64,000 nt of DNA from Toxonevra muliebris (Eukaryota > Arthropoda > Insecta > Diptera > Pallopteridae). Position numbers and translations under genes: made by a program. A model generated the notes under the pieces. It worked only from the letters and a program-made list of their open reading frames with translations. It was not told the origin of the DNA and made no database searches. Where the stretch lies: positions 19,766,878-19,830,877 of the forward strand of contig OY829326.1 of the NCBI GenBank assembly GCA_963691655.1, read 5' to 3'. Shown one piece after another: positions 12,824-25,756 of this stretch (the first letter of the stretch is position 1; each line of letters starts with the position of its first letter).

Positions 12824-13700
12824 CGGCTGATAAAAGAAAATAGCCGCCTACCCACAGAAATAAAATAAAAGTGAATTCAGCATTATGATTAATTAAGAAA
12901 ACTGTAACATTAATTTTGACTAACAAGGGGACGTCTCCAGGTGTCCATATCACGTAGGATATGCTCGGTTATGCAGTGCTGCAGCATTTATAGAAGCAAA
13001 AACGTTCAAAATGTAATATCTGGCTGCTGGTCAAGCATTAACGGCGTCAAGAAGCATCGCTGCAACAGTCTCTTGCTGTTAAATGCGTGATCAACAGACA
13101 AATATGGCGTTTTTATCGTTTTTTTTTCTTTTTGCTCTGCAAATGTTGCAGTACTGCATGACCGAACCGAACATATTTTACGCGTCTACTATTCCTTCCC
13201 CTACAACATTTATGAGAATCAGAAAAATCGGCGCTGGACACCTGGAGAAACAACACACATGCATACACTTCAGAAATCTGTGGCAGAACAATTGAAAAAT
13301 TCAAAGGCAAAAAAGCGATGTCGATAGATACCGAAGAGAATCCAAAGAGCTCTCTCTCCGCTTAAACTTTCTTCCCGCAAATAATTTTAAATTAATTTGT
13401 TCTTATAGAACACCAAACTTTAACCAATTCCTCTAAGATTTCAGACTACCGTGCAAACTTTAGAAGTGGTTGTTGGAAAAAGCCAAATGTTTTTAAAAAT
13501 TACGTGACTTATTTTACTTAAACTAGATAGTCGATGAATAAAAATCCTGTTACTGATAAATAGTGAGATTGGTGATTACAGGATATTGTACCATTAGAAG
13601 ACATGCAAAAAGACTGAGTCTTTTCATTTAGAAATCACTAACAGGGCTTTGATACAAAGCTTCTGTAAAAATGCCCAGCTCTGATTCAATTTTGTAAATG
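12824..13700. other. non-coding DNA
   Basis: No gene or clear repeat is recognised. Confidence 0.4.
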
Positions 13701-13719
13701 TAAGGATATTATGGGTTTA

Positions 13720-14056
13720 AATGTACTGCAACTACTTGCGTCTATTGTACCCCCAGTTAGAATACTATAGTCATTCAGATATCCCAAACTTACTGATTAA
13801 TTTTAGTAAGGATTCCGAGACCAGTTTTATTATGTGTGAGCTCTCTGGTCAATATTGGCCCAGGCATCCTTTCCTTCTGCGAGTAAGTGCTTCTCAGTGC
13901 AGGAGGATATGCTCCGGCGTCACTTTTTCTTTTCGTCAAAAGCTCTTTTTGGGATTTTGGACCATTAGGTTGGCCTACCTAGTCTGCAATCTCATCACCA
14001 TGTATTTCTGTTTGTTCAGGAACACAGAAGACTTGCCAATTCTTCATAACTTCTAG
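13720..14056 (-). pseudogene. 3' remnant of an RNase H-type non-LTR retrotransposon
   Basis: Read on the minus strand, about 14030-13990 gives a decayed RNase H C-terminal signature (E-I-H-G-D-E-I-A-D). It is followed near 13924-13890 by TPEHILLH, the usual post-RNase H zinc-knuckle-like segment, and then a polar tail. Several in-frame stops and a frame change show it is dead. RNase H downstream of RT is a feature of the R1/LOA/I group of non-LTR elements; the exact clade cannot be named. No intact ends are visible. Plus-strand ORFs here are shadows. Confidence 0.6.
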
Positions 14057-14639
14057 GCATTCTCAGACTAACTGCACGGATATCTCAAATGAGTTTAGCT
14101 TCACGTATGTAAGAACTAAAATTTAAGTCTTTGATGACCTCAAATATATGACTGGTTTAGATACCCGCTTAGTCTCCAAAAACCAGACAAGATCACCATG
14201 CCCATAATTTCGAAATATTGAAAAAAAATTAATAATAATATTATAGACATATGGTCTCTGGAATTTCAACAAAAAAAAAAAAACAAAAACAGTAAGAAAA
14301 CAAACGCTTCAGAAAAAGTATGCTACTACCCATAACTCCCAAAGGTGCAAAATTCTTTTTAAAGAGAGATGCGAAACTATCAAAACTTGTCCTGTGTTGC
14401 ATTTATTCTAATATTTTTTATATACTTCTATTTTGCCAGCAAAAATTGTCGGTACTCTGCTGTCGGTGATGTCGGTGTCAATAGAGCACTGTGACCAATA
14501 GTTTATCTAGGGGAAGGCTATGTTTGCCATTTTCCACTCAAAAATTTGAATGCTCATAAACTTGTAAAATCCATTTACAGCATTACTGTTAATATATAAC
14601 TACATTTCAATTACAAAAAATTTGAAATCGTATATTCCA

Positions 14640-14840
14640 ATTTTTGGTGGGCTTGCCAATGGTTTTGGAATGACACGCTTTTAGATTTGGTTATAGGATC
14701 TGTTTTTTAGTCTTACCAAAAACCAACTCCAAGTTTTTGGTCATAATTTTGGTCTGAAATTTGATGTGATTTTTTAACAGATTTTTGGTATGAGCCTGAG
14801 GCTTGGTCTATTTTTTTACCAAGCCAATCTGACTAACACA
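14640..14840 (-). repeat. degenerate GGTCTGAATTTT-type minisatellite
   Basis: Repeated TTTTGGTC, TTGGTCTGAAATTT and CTTGGTCT phrases are the reverse complement of the AAAATTCAGACC unit that forms arrays at about 41 kb and 55 kb. The units are strongly diverged here. Confidence 0.45.
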
Positions 14841-17800
14841 CCAAAACTTGTACTTTATATAAATACTTTAGATTTGATTTATCACATAGATCTTCTAGAG
14901 ACTACTTAGATGGTTAAAAAGTTGCCCATTAACCGAAGCTCAACCAGTTTTAATAAATGAATTATGTATATATATATATTTTTCATTCATCAACTGTTCT
15001 TGCTGCACACATTTTGTCTCGCTTTATATTTAATACAAGCTTTATAACGTAATTGAAGCAGGAAAAAAAAAACAAAACAAAAACTTGCGCTAACGAAAAA
15101 TGTTTTCTATCAAACTCAATTTACGCAACAATTACAAATAACAACCATAAATTTTGAAGCGTTTAATGAATGACCTCACTCACAATAGCCCAACAATGAC
15201 AACAACAACCACAACAACAAGAAGAACAAAAACTATCAACAACATAAAGCAGCGTGTAACTAACTATATGTGATAAAGTTTATAGCCAGTTTTAGATTTA
15301 TGTCAAATTGTCTCATAGTAGTGAAATAATGTGCTCCCTCGGTGCTTTATGGTTTTACACAAAAAAGTGATGCATGTGTAGAACTCAGCCGCAGCAATAT
15401 GCAGCAACATACAATAACAACAGCAGCAGCAGCAGCAGCAGTAGCAGATTAGGGATTAGTTGCGCTCCATATAGAACAAGACACAATAGAACTTGCCAAA
15501 AAACGATAAACTACAACAATAACATGAGAACAACAATAGTTGCACCTAATGTGGGGAAATATACGCGATTTACGGATTGCGCGTCACGGTGCAGCAACAA
15601 CAAACAGTAATAGCTGCAGCAGTATCAATTCGCTGCAGCTCTTTCATTTCACTAGCGAAATTGACTAATTCCGCATGAGAATAAAAGCGAATACTCGGCT
15701 AGAGTGTGACAAAGTGTTGTTGCTGTTGCTGATGTTGTTATTGTTGACGCATTCACTTGCAACATAAGTTACTTCTTGAATGTTGCGTTGCGCGTTGCAT
15801 TGTGATAAAGTGCATAAAGAATACTGCATGAATTTTCTGCTGCTGCTACTACTACCTCGCTATGTTGCTATGCTATTGAAGTTGTTGGCTTTGCTGTTAT
15901 TTTGTGGCTACTTAAGCGTTTGCTATTTCATGCTGTTACTTTTTACTCATTCACTGCTGGTGATTTATGTTGACTTTCGCACAATAATGACAATTAGCAT
16001 GCGGGATTTGCAACGCACATAGGCACACGGTAAAGTGCAGCAGCAGGGTGCAACACGCAGGACACACACACATAAACGCATATGTGCTGTTGTATTGGTT
16101 TTATGCGCTGATAATGAGTTTGTTAAAAAAAACTTGCAGTGTACGCGCTGGTGTTTCACTCATTCTCTCTACATTGGGAGGTGAAGTTGGTGCTGGCATT
16201 TGCATTTAATTTCGTTTAGGCGATAAAACAGGGTCAAATAATATTAAATACAAATCTGCATTGCAGCACAACACCCTCAAGTCTACTATTCACATATACA
16301 CCCACATACATACATACATACATATTGTATATGTGTATTTGCATTTTCATTTCATGTCACAAAGCCATTTTGGTAGCACACCACAGTGGCTTTGTGTTTG
16401 CGCCCCAAATCGTCAGCGACACCCACACCCATTAGCACGTAGTAAGCAACAACAGCAACATGAATCCAGCAATGTAGACGGTGGGTGTTGTAGTTTTTGT
16501 GCAAACATTTCAAGCGTGGGAATTTGTGCTTTCGCTTTTTACTGTCGCATTCATTTTGTTATTTGTATGACGAGTAATTTTCTTTTTACTTTTCAACTAT
16601 TTTGCAAACTACTTTAACGTGCCAAATTGCAATTCGTCCTTTTTTGTAGTTGTTGTTGTCGTCTTTTGTGACTTCTGCAGAAGTTTCAGTTCAGCAAACA
16701 TGGATCAGTTAAGTTTAAATAACTATGTAGTTATAACTTTTAAAATTTATATTTGCATATATTGACTTTAAACGATGAGCTTAACCTTCACTTTAATGGC
16801 ATTCAATATTTACAACTTAATTTAACCCTTAGAGGGTGTTTTTTCCTTCAGTATGTGTGCCGAAATTTAAATGTCGCAGTATTATTATAAATAAATAAGT
16901 GGAGATTTGAACAGACTTCAACTTCCTGTGGCTAAAAAATATTTAGATATTTTACATCTATGTAGTTATAACATATAAACGGCAAATAAGAGTTTATTGA
17001 TTTTTGCGACTATGAATCTGAGATTTTTTGAAATGAAATGCTCCGAAATCATATATAAACTTTTTATGGGTAGTTCAAGGTCAAAGTTGCGAGCTGATTC
17101 AAACTGGTAAACCTGTTATTAAGTATATCCAGTTAAAGTTCAACCACTTTGACGTTTGAGCTAAAATTTATCGTTATGTAAAGTTAAAAATGTTTTACTT
17201 AAATACCAGCTGTCCAGCTAATGGCTGAGTCTTTTTGTTTTTTTGGAATTTGTTTGTAAACTTATTCTAAAAATGTCCATAGAAGGTAAATGGCTTGGAA
17301 TAATGATAAACTTTTTTCAGCAACAATGTACTTCACATAAAAATAAACGAGGCCGCCGTACATCAGAATTATGTCTGGTCCGGCCCACTTTAATAAAAAT
17401 TTTGAGGATCATCTAAACCAAAAACCCATAAAAAGGGAGCTATGAAGGGAGGATGGAGAGTTGATGTAAAAATTAAAAAATGTTTAGCTTTTCATACCGA
17501 GCAACTTTGTCACAGCAACGTTTCAAACAACAATGTATATTAAAGCGCCTTTACTACAACGACTCGTAGATATGCGATTTTCAATCTGATTTTGACAAAT
17601 AAGAGCTTATGGAAAAGTCACAATAAGATTTATAACTGGCGTAAAACCACTAACAAAAAGTTTTCGATACTAAAACTGGTTTTCGTCGAAACTCACGAGA
17701 AGTGCTTGCAATTGAAAAACGGGTTGTGGTACTGGACTCCCATTGACCCAGTGCATTAATCGCGGGGGCAAAAACATAAACTTTTTTTTCGACCATAGAT

Positions 17801-17844
17801 TTCCACCCACCTTGTTATTATTATTTGAAAGAGGACGACTCGAA
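14841..17844. other. non-coding DNA with CAG/ACAA-rich island
   Basis: The 15.0-16.6 kb part is richer in CAG, CAA and TTG trinucleotides, with (CAG)7 at 15421-15441. Short ORFs here encode only repeat-derived residues and have no domain, so I do not call them genes. It could hold regulatory DNA. Confidence 0.45.
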
Positions 17845-18010
17845 AGCCAGGCACTGCGACCTATAAGATCTATTGTACCAAAGCCCCAAGAAAGAAAGAA
17901 AGGCAGAGAGAAAGAAAGATAGATAAGAAACATACCCAAGCTGAGAATCGAACTCAGGTCTCCAGAGATAAGAGTCTGGCACTCTGCCACTAGACCACAG
18001 TGGCGATTGG
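17845..18010 (-). repeat. tRNA-derived SINE, copy 1
   Basis: On the minus strand the A box TGGTCTAGTGG (17997-17987) and the B box GAGTTCGATTCTC (17955-17943) are in tRNA-like spacing. After a CTTT/TTCT-rich spacer comes a distal block GGGGCTTTGGTACAATAGAT (about 17887-17868), which is shared with the copy at 19301-19428. It is not a functional tRNA: no paired acceptor stem is visible. Confidence 0.75.
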
Positions 18011-18109
18011 AGGACCTACAGTTTAACGCCGATTCCGAACAGCTGTGTGGCAATTTCTTATCAGCTCGGTGGTTTTGCCATTACCAACCAAGGTGTGTAC
18101 TTGTACACA

Positions 18110-18252
18110 TTCTTATAATTCTCATCCACTTCATATTGATAGTGAATATAAGTTTATGAGAATTAACCACCAGACCAAGACGGGAATCGAACCCGCAACC
18201 TTCTGAATGAAAGTCTAGTGCACTATCCACTAGACAATCGAGGTCGTCTACC
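18110..18252 (-). repeat. tRNA-derived SINE, copy 2
   Basis: The minus-strand A box TTGTCTAGTGG (18237-18227) and a consensus B box GGTTCGATTCC (18193-18183) mark a tRNA-like head. The body differs from copy 1 (AT-rich, no GGGGCTTTG block), so this is another subfamily or a truncated copy. A recent tRNA pseudogene is the alternative. Confidence 0.7.
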
Positions 18253-19300
18253 CACCTTAATGTGTATGTCCTTTCAAAGCCCAAAAGTTTAATTTTTGAT
18301 TAGATTACCTGCATACAGATGATATTTTATTAAGATTGCTCTACGTGCTTTCAAGTTATTGTTCAGGACTCTCTATTAGGCCTTCCTCCTGGAACCCTAA
18401 TTATAATTTTAAAAAAAACCTACAATTTTGATTTTGAGGTAAACTTTCTACGCGAAGGGTTCGAAAATCTGCTTGCTGAAAAAGTAAATTTCTACTAGTC
18501 GGTAAGGTCCCAGTAACTGAGGCTATTTTTTGTTTTGCTCGAGAAATCTCTTTATGAAAAAACAAATATCAAACGAGAACCAAACTACTCGTTGGTGTTT
18601 GTTTTGTTATTTGCGTATGCAGATAATTCGTTAGATAATTCGGGGAAATGCCGTTACTCATGTCTTCTCTCCTTCTCTCATTTGTTATTTACTCCCACTT
18701 AAGCAATGATTTTTACAGCGATGAATGCAATGCTTTGTTCAATGAGTGAATTTTAAAGAACTTCTGATGCTAATATTTTGGAATTGGCTAAACGGATTTT
18801 AAATCTGATAATTTTTGGCTAACCTACAAGCTTTTTAAATTGATATATAACTTGATAGTGTCTCACTGCTGGATCTTCTAGAATAAAAATGTAGTTACAC
18901 TAATAAATGTATAGATACGCCATACTAGAATAAAAAGGATCAAAAATGTGCATAAATATGTGCGCTCTTTCTTTCTCTACATATACTTCCCTCACACCAT
19001 TTCCAAACATCAAACAGCTCCTTAGAAGTTTTTATATTAAAACAGACCGTGATTTCACGTACTCATGTTCAAACTCATTTCTAACTTTGTGTTGCAAGTT
19101 CATCGTTTATTCTGACGCCAAGGGCACAGCCCTGCATAAGGTTCCACTTATAGGCAATTGAGATTGCTTCAGCTATAACAATTTTTCTATAGTATTCTTT
19201 CATTGGGACTTTAGGACTGAAGATGTAAATTGTCGTAAAAGTTTCAAAATCTGATTATTCTAAATACTTATGCACCTATACAACTATTTTATCAAGGTAT
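18253..19300. other. non-coding DNA
   Basis: No gene or clear element is recognised. Confidence 0.4.
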
Positions 19301-19428
19301 TAGGCACTGTGACCTATAAGATCTTTTGTAGCAAAGCCCCAAATTATGAAAGAAAGAAGTCAGGAATCGAACTCGCTAACCCGGAGACAAGAGTCTAGCA
19401 CGCTGAAAACAGACAACCGAGGCGGTTT
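19301..19428 (-). repeat. tRNA-derived SINE, copy 3
   Basis: It has a decayed tRNA-like head (GAGTTCGATTCCTG on the minus strand near 19375-19362). The distal block GGGGCTTTGCTACAAAAGAT leads into CTTATAGGTCACAGTGCC, matching copy 1. A deletion shortens the spacer. Confidence 0.65.
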
Positions 19429-22400
19429 CCTTTTTCAATTCAATCAATACATTGGATATTTGGGTGAAAGATTAGGACGAGATATAATCAATAAGTTATA
19501 TATATAAAGATGTTACCAATTAATTTAGTCTCAGTACAAGTGATTTATAAAAGAAAGAGATTATAACTCATCCATAATTCGTTGTCCTATTTAGGAAAGC
19601 TAGTAGAAGGTTTGAATAACTAAAACAACGAGACCCTCACAATTGCATGTGCTTCTTGAACCTGCAATTCCCGATTAGTCAGTACGTGACAATACTTATT
19701 TGGTCTCTGTTCAGCTGCATTGACTGTTGCGTCATTTTATTTTATACGATCCTGAAGAATTTATGTGGACTGTCAGGAAAGAGGTTATTATAATGAAGAC
19801 GATGTCGATACCTACACTTATAAAATTTTCCCAACATGCCTGTAATAGTAATACGAGCTTAGTTTAAATTATTCAGAAATTATTTTACGTATGACAAGAG
19901 CACCTAAATTTTGAAAGCTACACTTATATATGCGGGAATGAGTAACTAAATTTATTTTACTATCACTTACCTTTGAAAATAAATGCATTTTTTTTATATG
20001 CAGCAGCAGCACACATAAAATTAAGAACTTAATATATTTTCCTAAAGTTTTCCTAAATTTATTTATATCTATTTGTAATAAACGCCAAAGAAAAATTCCT
20101 ATGCCATGCACTGTGCAACTCAACACTCAGCACCATCAAATTTAACTGGCAGGTATTTTTGCAAATTGCTCATTCTGTGCATCCGTGTATCCGTTTCCGC
20201 TTGTGTGCTGTGCTAACTATACAAAAACACTTTATTAGTGCAAAACAACCAATGAAAAACAGCAACAACAATAGCAAGTAGGTAGCAATAAGCAAAGCAC
20301 ACCAAAAATACTTTTGAGCGTTCATCGTAAAACGTGAAAACACAAATTTTCGGCATTTTCTTTTGAGGCAAGAAACACATACAAGCACAAACACATACAT
20401 AAGCACTTAAACACTAACACAGGCATGTATACTTGCAGGTATTCGTAGATACCTAAACACACACATGAAGACGAAGAAGAAGTAGCAGCACAAAAAAAAA
20501 CGCAATTTGTATGGCATGTTAACGTGTTGGTGTTCTTGTGTGGTATTGTAGTTGTTGTCCTGTTTGTGCTGTTGTACCATTGTCCTTTCAAAGTTTTTGC
20601 AATTTCAATGGACACACAACAAGGCATAAAACTTTTACACACGTTAAGGATACCAGAACATAAGTATGGAATACGTTGATGTGTTTCTAGCTATGTATGT
20701 GTGTATGTTCATGGATGCGCAAGAACGCAAGGACTTTCATTTATAGTTGTACGCTTTTTTTTTTTTGTGGAGGGGCAATGAACATGATGTTGTGATTGTT
20801 ATCAGCGTTAGTGTCATCGTCACTGCCATCGACTTTGGCTAGCTGTTGTTCGGTTGTTCTAAGAGTACCTGAGAATAAAAACAAACACATGCATGCATAC
20901 AGACATATATTTGTGTGTTTGTTGTGTTTGTGTTGAATTGGTGTGACAACGCTTTGTTATCTGTAAGATATTCTACTACTGCATTTGTAAGCTTCACTTG
21001 ACTCTGTATGCTGTACCTCACTTCAACACTTTACTTTCCTCTTGTGAGGTTTTGCTTACGTTCTTTTAGTAGTTCCCTTTTGCTTTGGTTGTTATTGCCT
21101 TCCGCCGTCGGTCCATCGGTTGGTTGTAAATTTTGAGCTTTATTAGATTTTCACAACAGGGTTATAATTCAAGTTTCCTCTAAACCCAAAAGTGATTGCA
21201 AACACATTCCTTGACTGTTTCTATTTTCTTTCTTTTTTTTAGCGCCTTCTCGAATGTTTTATTTTTCTTTTCCCCTTTGGTTGGTGGTAGTAGCGTTTTT
21301 TATTTAGCATTTTGATTGTCTATTCAAGTTTTTTTTCTTCTACACTTTTCATGATGAGAATTTCGACTTGACGAATGGGTAGTCAAAAATGTCATTAAAC
21401 TTTAAATTATGAGAAAAACTGTGTGTATTTAAAAGTTCTATGGAATTTTTTTACAGCTTAAAAATTTTTATGAATTCTTTACTAAAATTAAAAAAATATT
21501 GTATAGGTTCATTAAGAAACTTAAAATAGCTGCTCTTAAAATAAAAACAAACTCAAAAGTTATCCAAAAAAAATAACTCCTTAAGCAATATACATAAATA
21601 TGTATGTATATAGATATGTATATAAATATTTACAAATTAGTGTAATTATTAAAAATTTCCGTCACACGGAAGTGCCTTAAAAATATTTTTTTATATTAAA
21701 ATTAATTAATTATAAAATAACATTTTAAAATTTAAAACATTTTGCCACTTATTAAATAAATCTCCGCAATTATACATACAATTTACAATTAAAAATAAGA
21801 ATATTTAAAAAAGAGATCTATCTATTTCAGTAGCAATTCCACGATTATATGACCACAAGCTTAGTTCACATTTAACCGGCGAGACACGACCGAAACGGTA
21901 GTCAATTATAAAATATTCTAGTACAGAAATGAGACCAAACCGTCACGATATGAAGTGGCAAGAAATGAAGAGACGGAAGAAATATGAAAAAACGTTTTGA
22001 CTAACCGGCGATAAAACTGCAATTGTCATCGAAAGTGTTGGGTGGTCCGAAAAAATGTAAAAACAAACTTACATATTCCTAATAAACAACACAATGTGCC
22101 CATAACAAACTATTTAGCCGGAGCGCAAGTGGTGATCTGCTTTATTTATTACCACGGTGGCCAACTTTTCGATCTTTGAAAACAGAACAGGGCTTGAAGT
22201 GAAAATGAGCGACGGGAAAATAACCGACGGGGAGAGGCGTAGGGAGGTGGTGGGGTAGCCATGCAGTCAGTAAGGCATTACCATATAGCTGAATAGATGT
22301 GATACTTAAAGGAAAAAATATTTATAATTAAATTATTTCTAAGAGATTTCTTAAAAAGTATTTTTGTTTATAAAGTTGTCAAAAAAAACTGGACATTTTG

Positions 22401-23723
22401 CGTCCCATTACGTTGAACAACAAGACAGGGACAACGCTTTTAAGAACGGGACAGCCCCGGCGAAAACAGGACGATTGGCTAAGGAATAAATGCACTGATT
22501 CAAACTAACCAACACACAAAACTCAGAAACCAACTTTAATTGATTTAATTCAAAACACAACACTAAACATTTTGACCAATAAACTGCAACATTGCAATCG
22601 TTAGTTTCCTAAAATGTTGTGTCATAAGAGAAGTGTAAATCCGCCGCTTAAGTGTGAATCAACCTTTATACTGTCGAATTTTCGTCAATAGAGATTTCAA
22701 GAGAGAGATTGAAACTCACAAACGTAAAGAGGTAAAGCTTCAACCTGTAAAAAACTCTCCAACGGATTCACCACTGATGAATTTGTAAAATTATGTAAAA
22801 AATGCAAAAAAAAAAACTTTAAAATAAAAAAAAAGAAACTTTTAAAAATTATTGCTTCCAAGAAGTTAAAGTCATTTCTTGAAGAGCAATAAATGCTCAT
22901 TTCTTCCTTAAAATACATAAAAAAAGTAAAATTTTACAATTTTTATTCAAAAAAAAAAAAAACTTAATCAAAAATGCTTCCAAACATATTTTTTATAAAA
23001 TGCTTTTCACAAAAACCAAATCAAAACTAAGCAATACGTAGATTTAAGCTTAAGATTTTCTATTAATAATAATTAAACTTAAAAATGCCTTTTAGAATAA
23101 TTACATAGAAAAAATGTAAAAAAATAATTAATTAATTACAACAGAAAATAAGAAATTGTGATATTAGTTTGAAAATTTATAGCTTTTTTCATATATACAT
23201 ATTTTTTTTTTTTCTTAAAAAAAGCTTTAAATTATAGTAAATAGATAAACCAGTATTTAACTCATTATTTCAAGCAAAGTTTTTCAAAAAACAAAACTGC
23301 CTAAATTTAGGTGTAATTAAGTATCTATATAAATTAATCTTTACCTTCTTTTAAAGCCAAGTTTCGGAATTATTTAGAAAATTTTAGGATATGCTCAAAG
23401 TACCAGTAATCTTTAAAGCAACAGAAATTCATATGGTATGTATAAGTTCGATAGATAAAGGTCACATTAAGATGCTCGGTCTATAGAGATGGGGTCTGAG
23501 GGGGTCAAATTATTAGGGGGGAAAAAAAACTTGTCATTTTTTTTACTACATAGTAAAAAAAAAAAGAATCTGCTAATGATTCTAAGTAAATGTTCCCAAG
23601 AAACCATAACTCTAAAATCAATTTCAAGCCTATTTACCAATAGGTATTTGTACCTACTGATAAAAAAATAACAAAAACAAATTTCTAAATTGGTTGAAAA
23701 AAAAATCTTAGTTGTGGACTTAT
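19429..23723. other. gene-poor AT-rich DNA
   Basis: No coding exon is supported. About 20.2-21.1 kb has CAA/TTG-rich simple sequence. About 22.1-22.5 kb is less AT-rich, with GACGGG/ACAGGG motifs that look like old transposon sequence but lack readable ends. Confidence 0.4.
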
Positions 23724-23725
23724 TA

Positions 23726-24999
23726 GTTAAGGAGTAAGATTGAAAAAATTTTAACACACGTTTTACCTAATAATATTTTTTGGGTGTAAAATTTAAAAAT
23801 TTCTCTGATCTAGTTATCTTCGAAAAATATGTCAGTTGTTATTTTTAATGACAAACATGTTGATTTATTGTGAGTTTGATCAAAATGAGAGAAGAAAAAG
23901 AAGTACGTCTTAAAATTATTAAAAATTTTCAAAAAAATCCAAATTGGTCCTACAAAATATTTGCCAAAGAATTCAAGGTCTGCCGACAAACTGTTTCCAA
24001 TGTTATAAAAGAGTTTCAGAAAAATTTGACCATCGATAGGAAGCCTGGAAAGCCAAGAAAATAGAAAGCATATTGAAAAGATCTCCAAACACATCTGGTA
24101 GAAAAGCTGCCCGGTCAGCCCAGTGCTCTGACTATTTGGTGAGCAAAGTTAAAACCAATGCAGGTTTGAAAACATACAAAGTCCAAAAAGTTCCAGACAG
24201 GAATGCTGCAAAAAATTTAGACGCTAAAAGTAGGGCTCGGAAATTAAAATTGAATTTCATTCAACAATATTCATGTTGTATAATGGACGACAGATTTTAC
24301 GCAGATACGGCAGATTTTACGCAGCTTCCGGGTCAAAATGTTTATGTTGCTGATGCTCGAGGAAATGTCGAAGAACAATTTAGAATCCAAAAGCAGACAA
24401 AATTTCCTAAAAAATTCCTGGTATGGCAAGCTATATGCAGTTGCGGCAAAAGAAGCAAATCATTTATTACAGTGGGCACTGTAAATACCGAAATATACAT
24501 CAAAGAATGTTTGAAAAAAAGACTTCTTCCTTTCATAAGAAAGCACAATGTGTCCATCTATTTTGACCCAATCTGGCAGCATGTCACTACGGCAAGAAAG
24601 CTCTGAAGTGGTACCAAAATAATAACATAGTTTTTGACCCAAAAGAGAGGCCAAACCTCCAAATTGTCCGGAGCTAAGACCAGTGGAGAGATATTGGGCT
24701 CTTGTTAAAAGAAACTTAAAGAGCACAAAAAAGGTGTCCCAAAATATCGAAGATTTTAAAAGGAGATGGGCAAACTGTTCCAAAAAGGTGTGTGAAACAG
24801 CTATCAAATCTCTAATGGAAGGCTTAGCAAAAAAGGTCCACGAGTTCATAAATAGTGGTTAGAACTATAAAAGTTATATTTTTCTGTAATTTGTAAAATA
24901 TTATCAATTCAATAAAAAAAAATCAAAACTCTAAAATTAAAAGTTTAAAAATTATTGAATTTTATATATGTTAAGATTTTTTCGATCTCACTCCTTACC
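23726..24999 (+). mobile_element. complete but inactive Tc1/mariner-type element (1274 bp)
   Basis: Terminal inverted repeats of 30 bp (23726-23755 and 24970-24999) match at 26 of 30 positions, starting G(T/G)TAAGGAGT. TA flanks both ends (23724-23725 and 25000-25001), the target duplication of the IS630-Tc1-mariner superfamily. The length fits an autonomous member. It encloses a broken transposase gene in the plus orientation. Confidence 0.92.
23885..24862 (+). pseudogene. broken Tc1/mariner-superfamily transposase
   Basis: The first segment (23885-24064) encodes an N-terminal helix-turn-helix region ending in RKPGKPRK, then hits a TAG. The second segment (about 24076-24555) carries SRARKLK, the CIMDD block with the first catalytic Asp, and FPKKFLVWQAICSCGKRS. 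After a frame change near 24570, a TGA sits where a Trp would be expected, and the second catalytic Asp position reads Asn (PNLAACHYGKK). After another frame change near 24660, CPELRPVERYW supplies the last catalytic Glu, and the frame runs to a TAG at 24860-24862. The second-to-third catalytic spacing looks like about 37 residues, longer than DD34E. With stops, shifts and a lost catalytic residue, it cannot be active. In the family it catalyses DNA cut-and-paste transposition. Confidence 0.9.
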
Positions 25000-25001
25000 T
25001 A

Positions 25002-25748
25002 AAGGATTTCTCCTAAGAATATATAGATATGGAAGTGGACAGTTGTTTCTTTGACTTACCAACACACTCTGTTAATTGAACCATTGTATTTTGGGAAATA
25101 GTTAAAAAATGGATAGAAGAAAATATAACTTAAAGAAAGTAGGAAAAGCACTGCGAAGTGAAAAGGAAGAGATAAAAAATTTTACAACATACTTTCAAGA
25201 GCATATGGAGTGAGAAAAGAGGCAGAAAGCTAATTGTCAAGAAACACAGCATCCTCTACAAGGCCACAGCCATTCACGAACTAAGGCTAAGAAGAAAAGA
25301 AAATCACTGAATAAAATACAAAAACGCCTGATAATGGTATAAAGTTAAGCTGAAGTGCATCTTATTTAAAAAAAGATAGCAACTACTTTATTAAAAGTTA
25401 ATTCATACGTATATATGAACCTGGAAGAACTTTACGCTGGACGAATAAGTTGAACTCCCTTTTAAATTACGCAGTATAATACCATCTTTCGCAACAATAA
25501 ATGAAAGATTTTTTTGAAGCCCTGAAACGTTTTTCTGAAAAAAACAAAAAAACTGCTAAGTCATAATTTAATTTTGTGGGGAGCTCAAAATAAAAAAAAA
25601 GTGCTGATTGGAATGATTCTGGTGAAAAGTTCGAATTTTTTTAAAATTTTTTTTTATAGGTTCAATTCCATATCGATCTAATCGAACCCATTAAACTGGG
25701 TAGTCTAGTCAAGCATTAAAGCACTAAATCGCCGAAGTGACTTATTTT
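25002..25748. other. non-coding DNA
   Basis: No gene is recognised. A Lys/Glu-rich reading at about 25110-25215 stops early and has no domain. Confidence 0.4.
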
Positions 25749-25756
25749 ATAGGAGC

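Noticed and set aside
15374..15610. 78-aa reading with a Ser run
   Set aside because: The Ser run is a frame of the (CAG)7 microsatellite; no other coding signal.
16827..16840. TTAACCCTTAG as another piggyBac-type end
   Set aside because: No inverted partner end was found within about 1 kb.
18183..18237. Functional tRNA gene
   Set aside because: A and B boxes are good but no acceptor-stem pairing is visible, and similar heads recur with other bodies, so a SINE or tRNA pseudogene is preferred.
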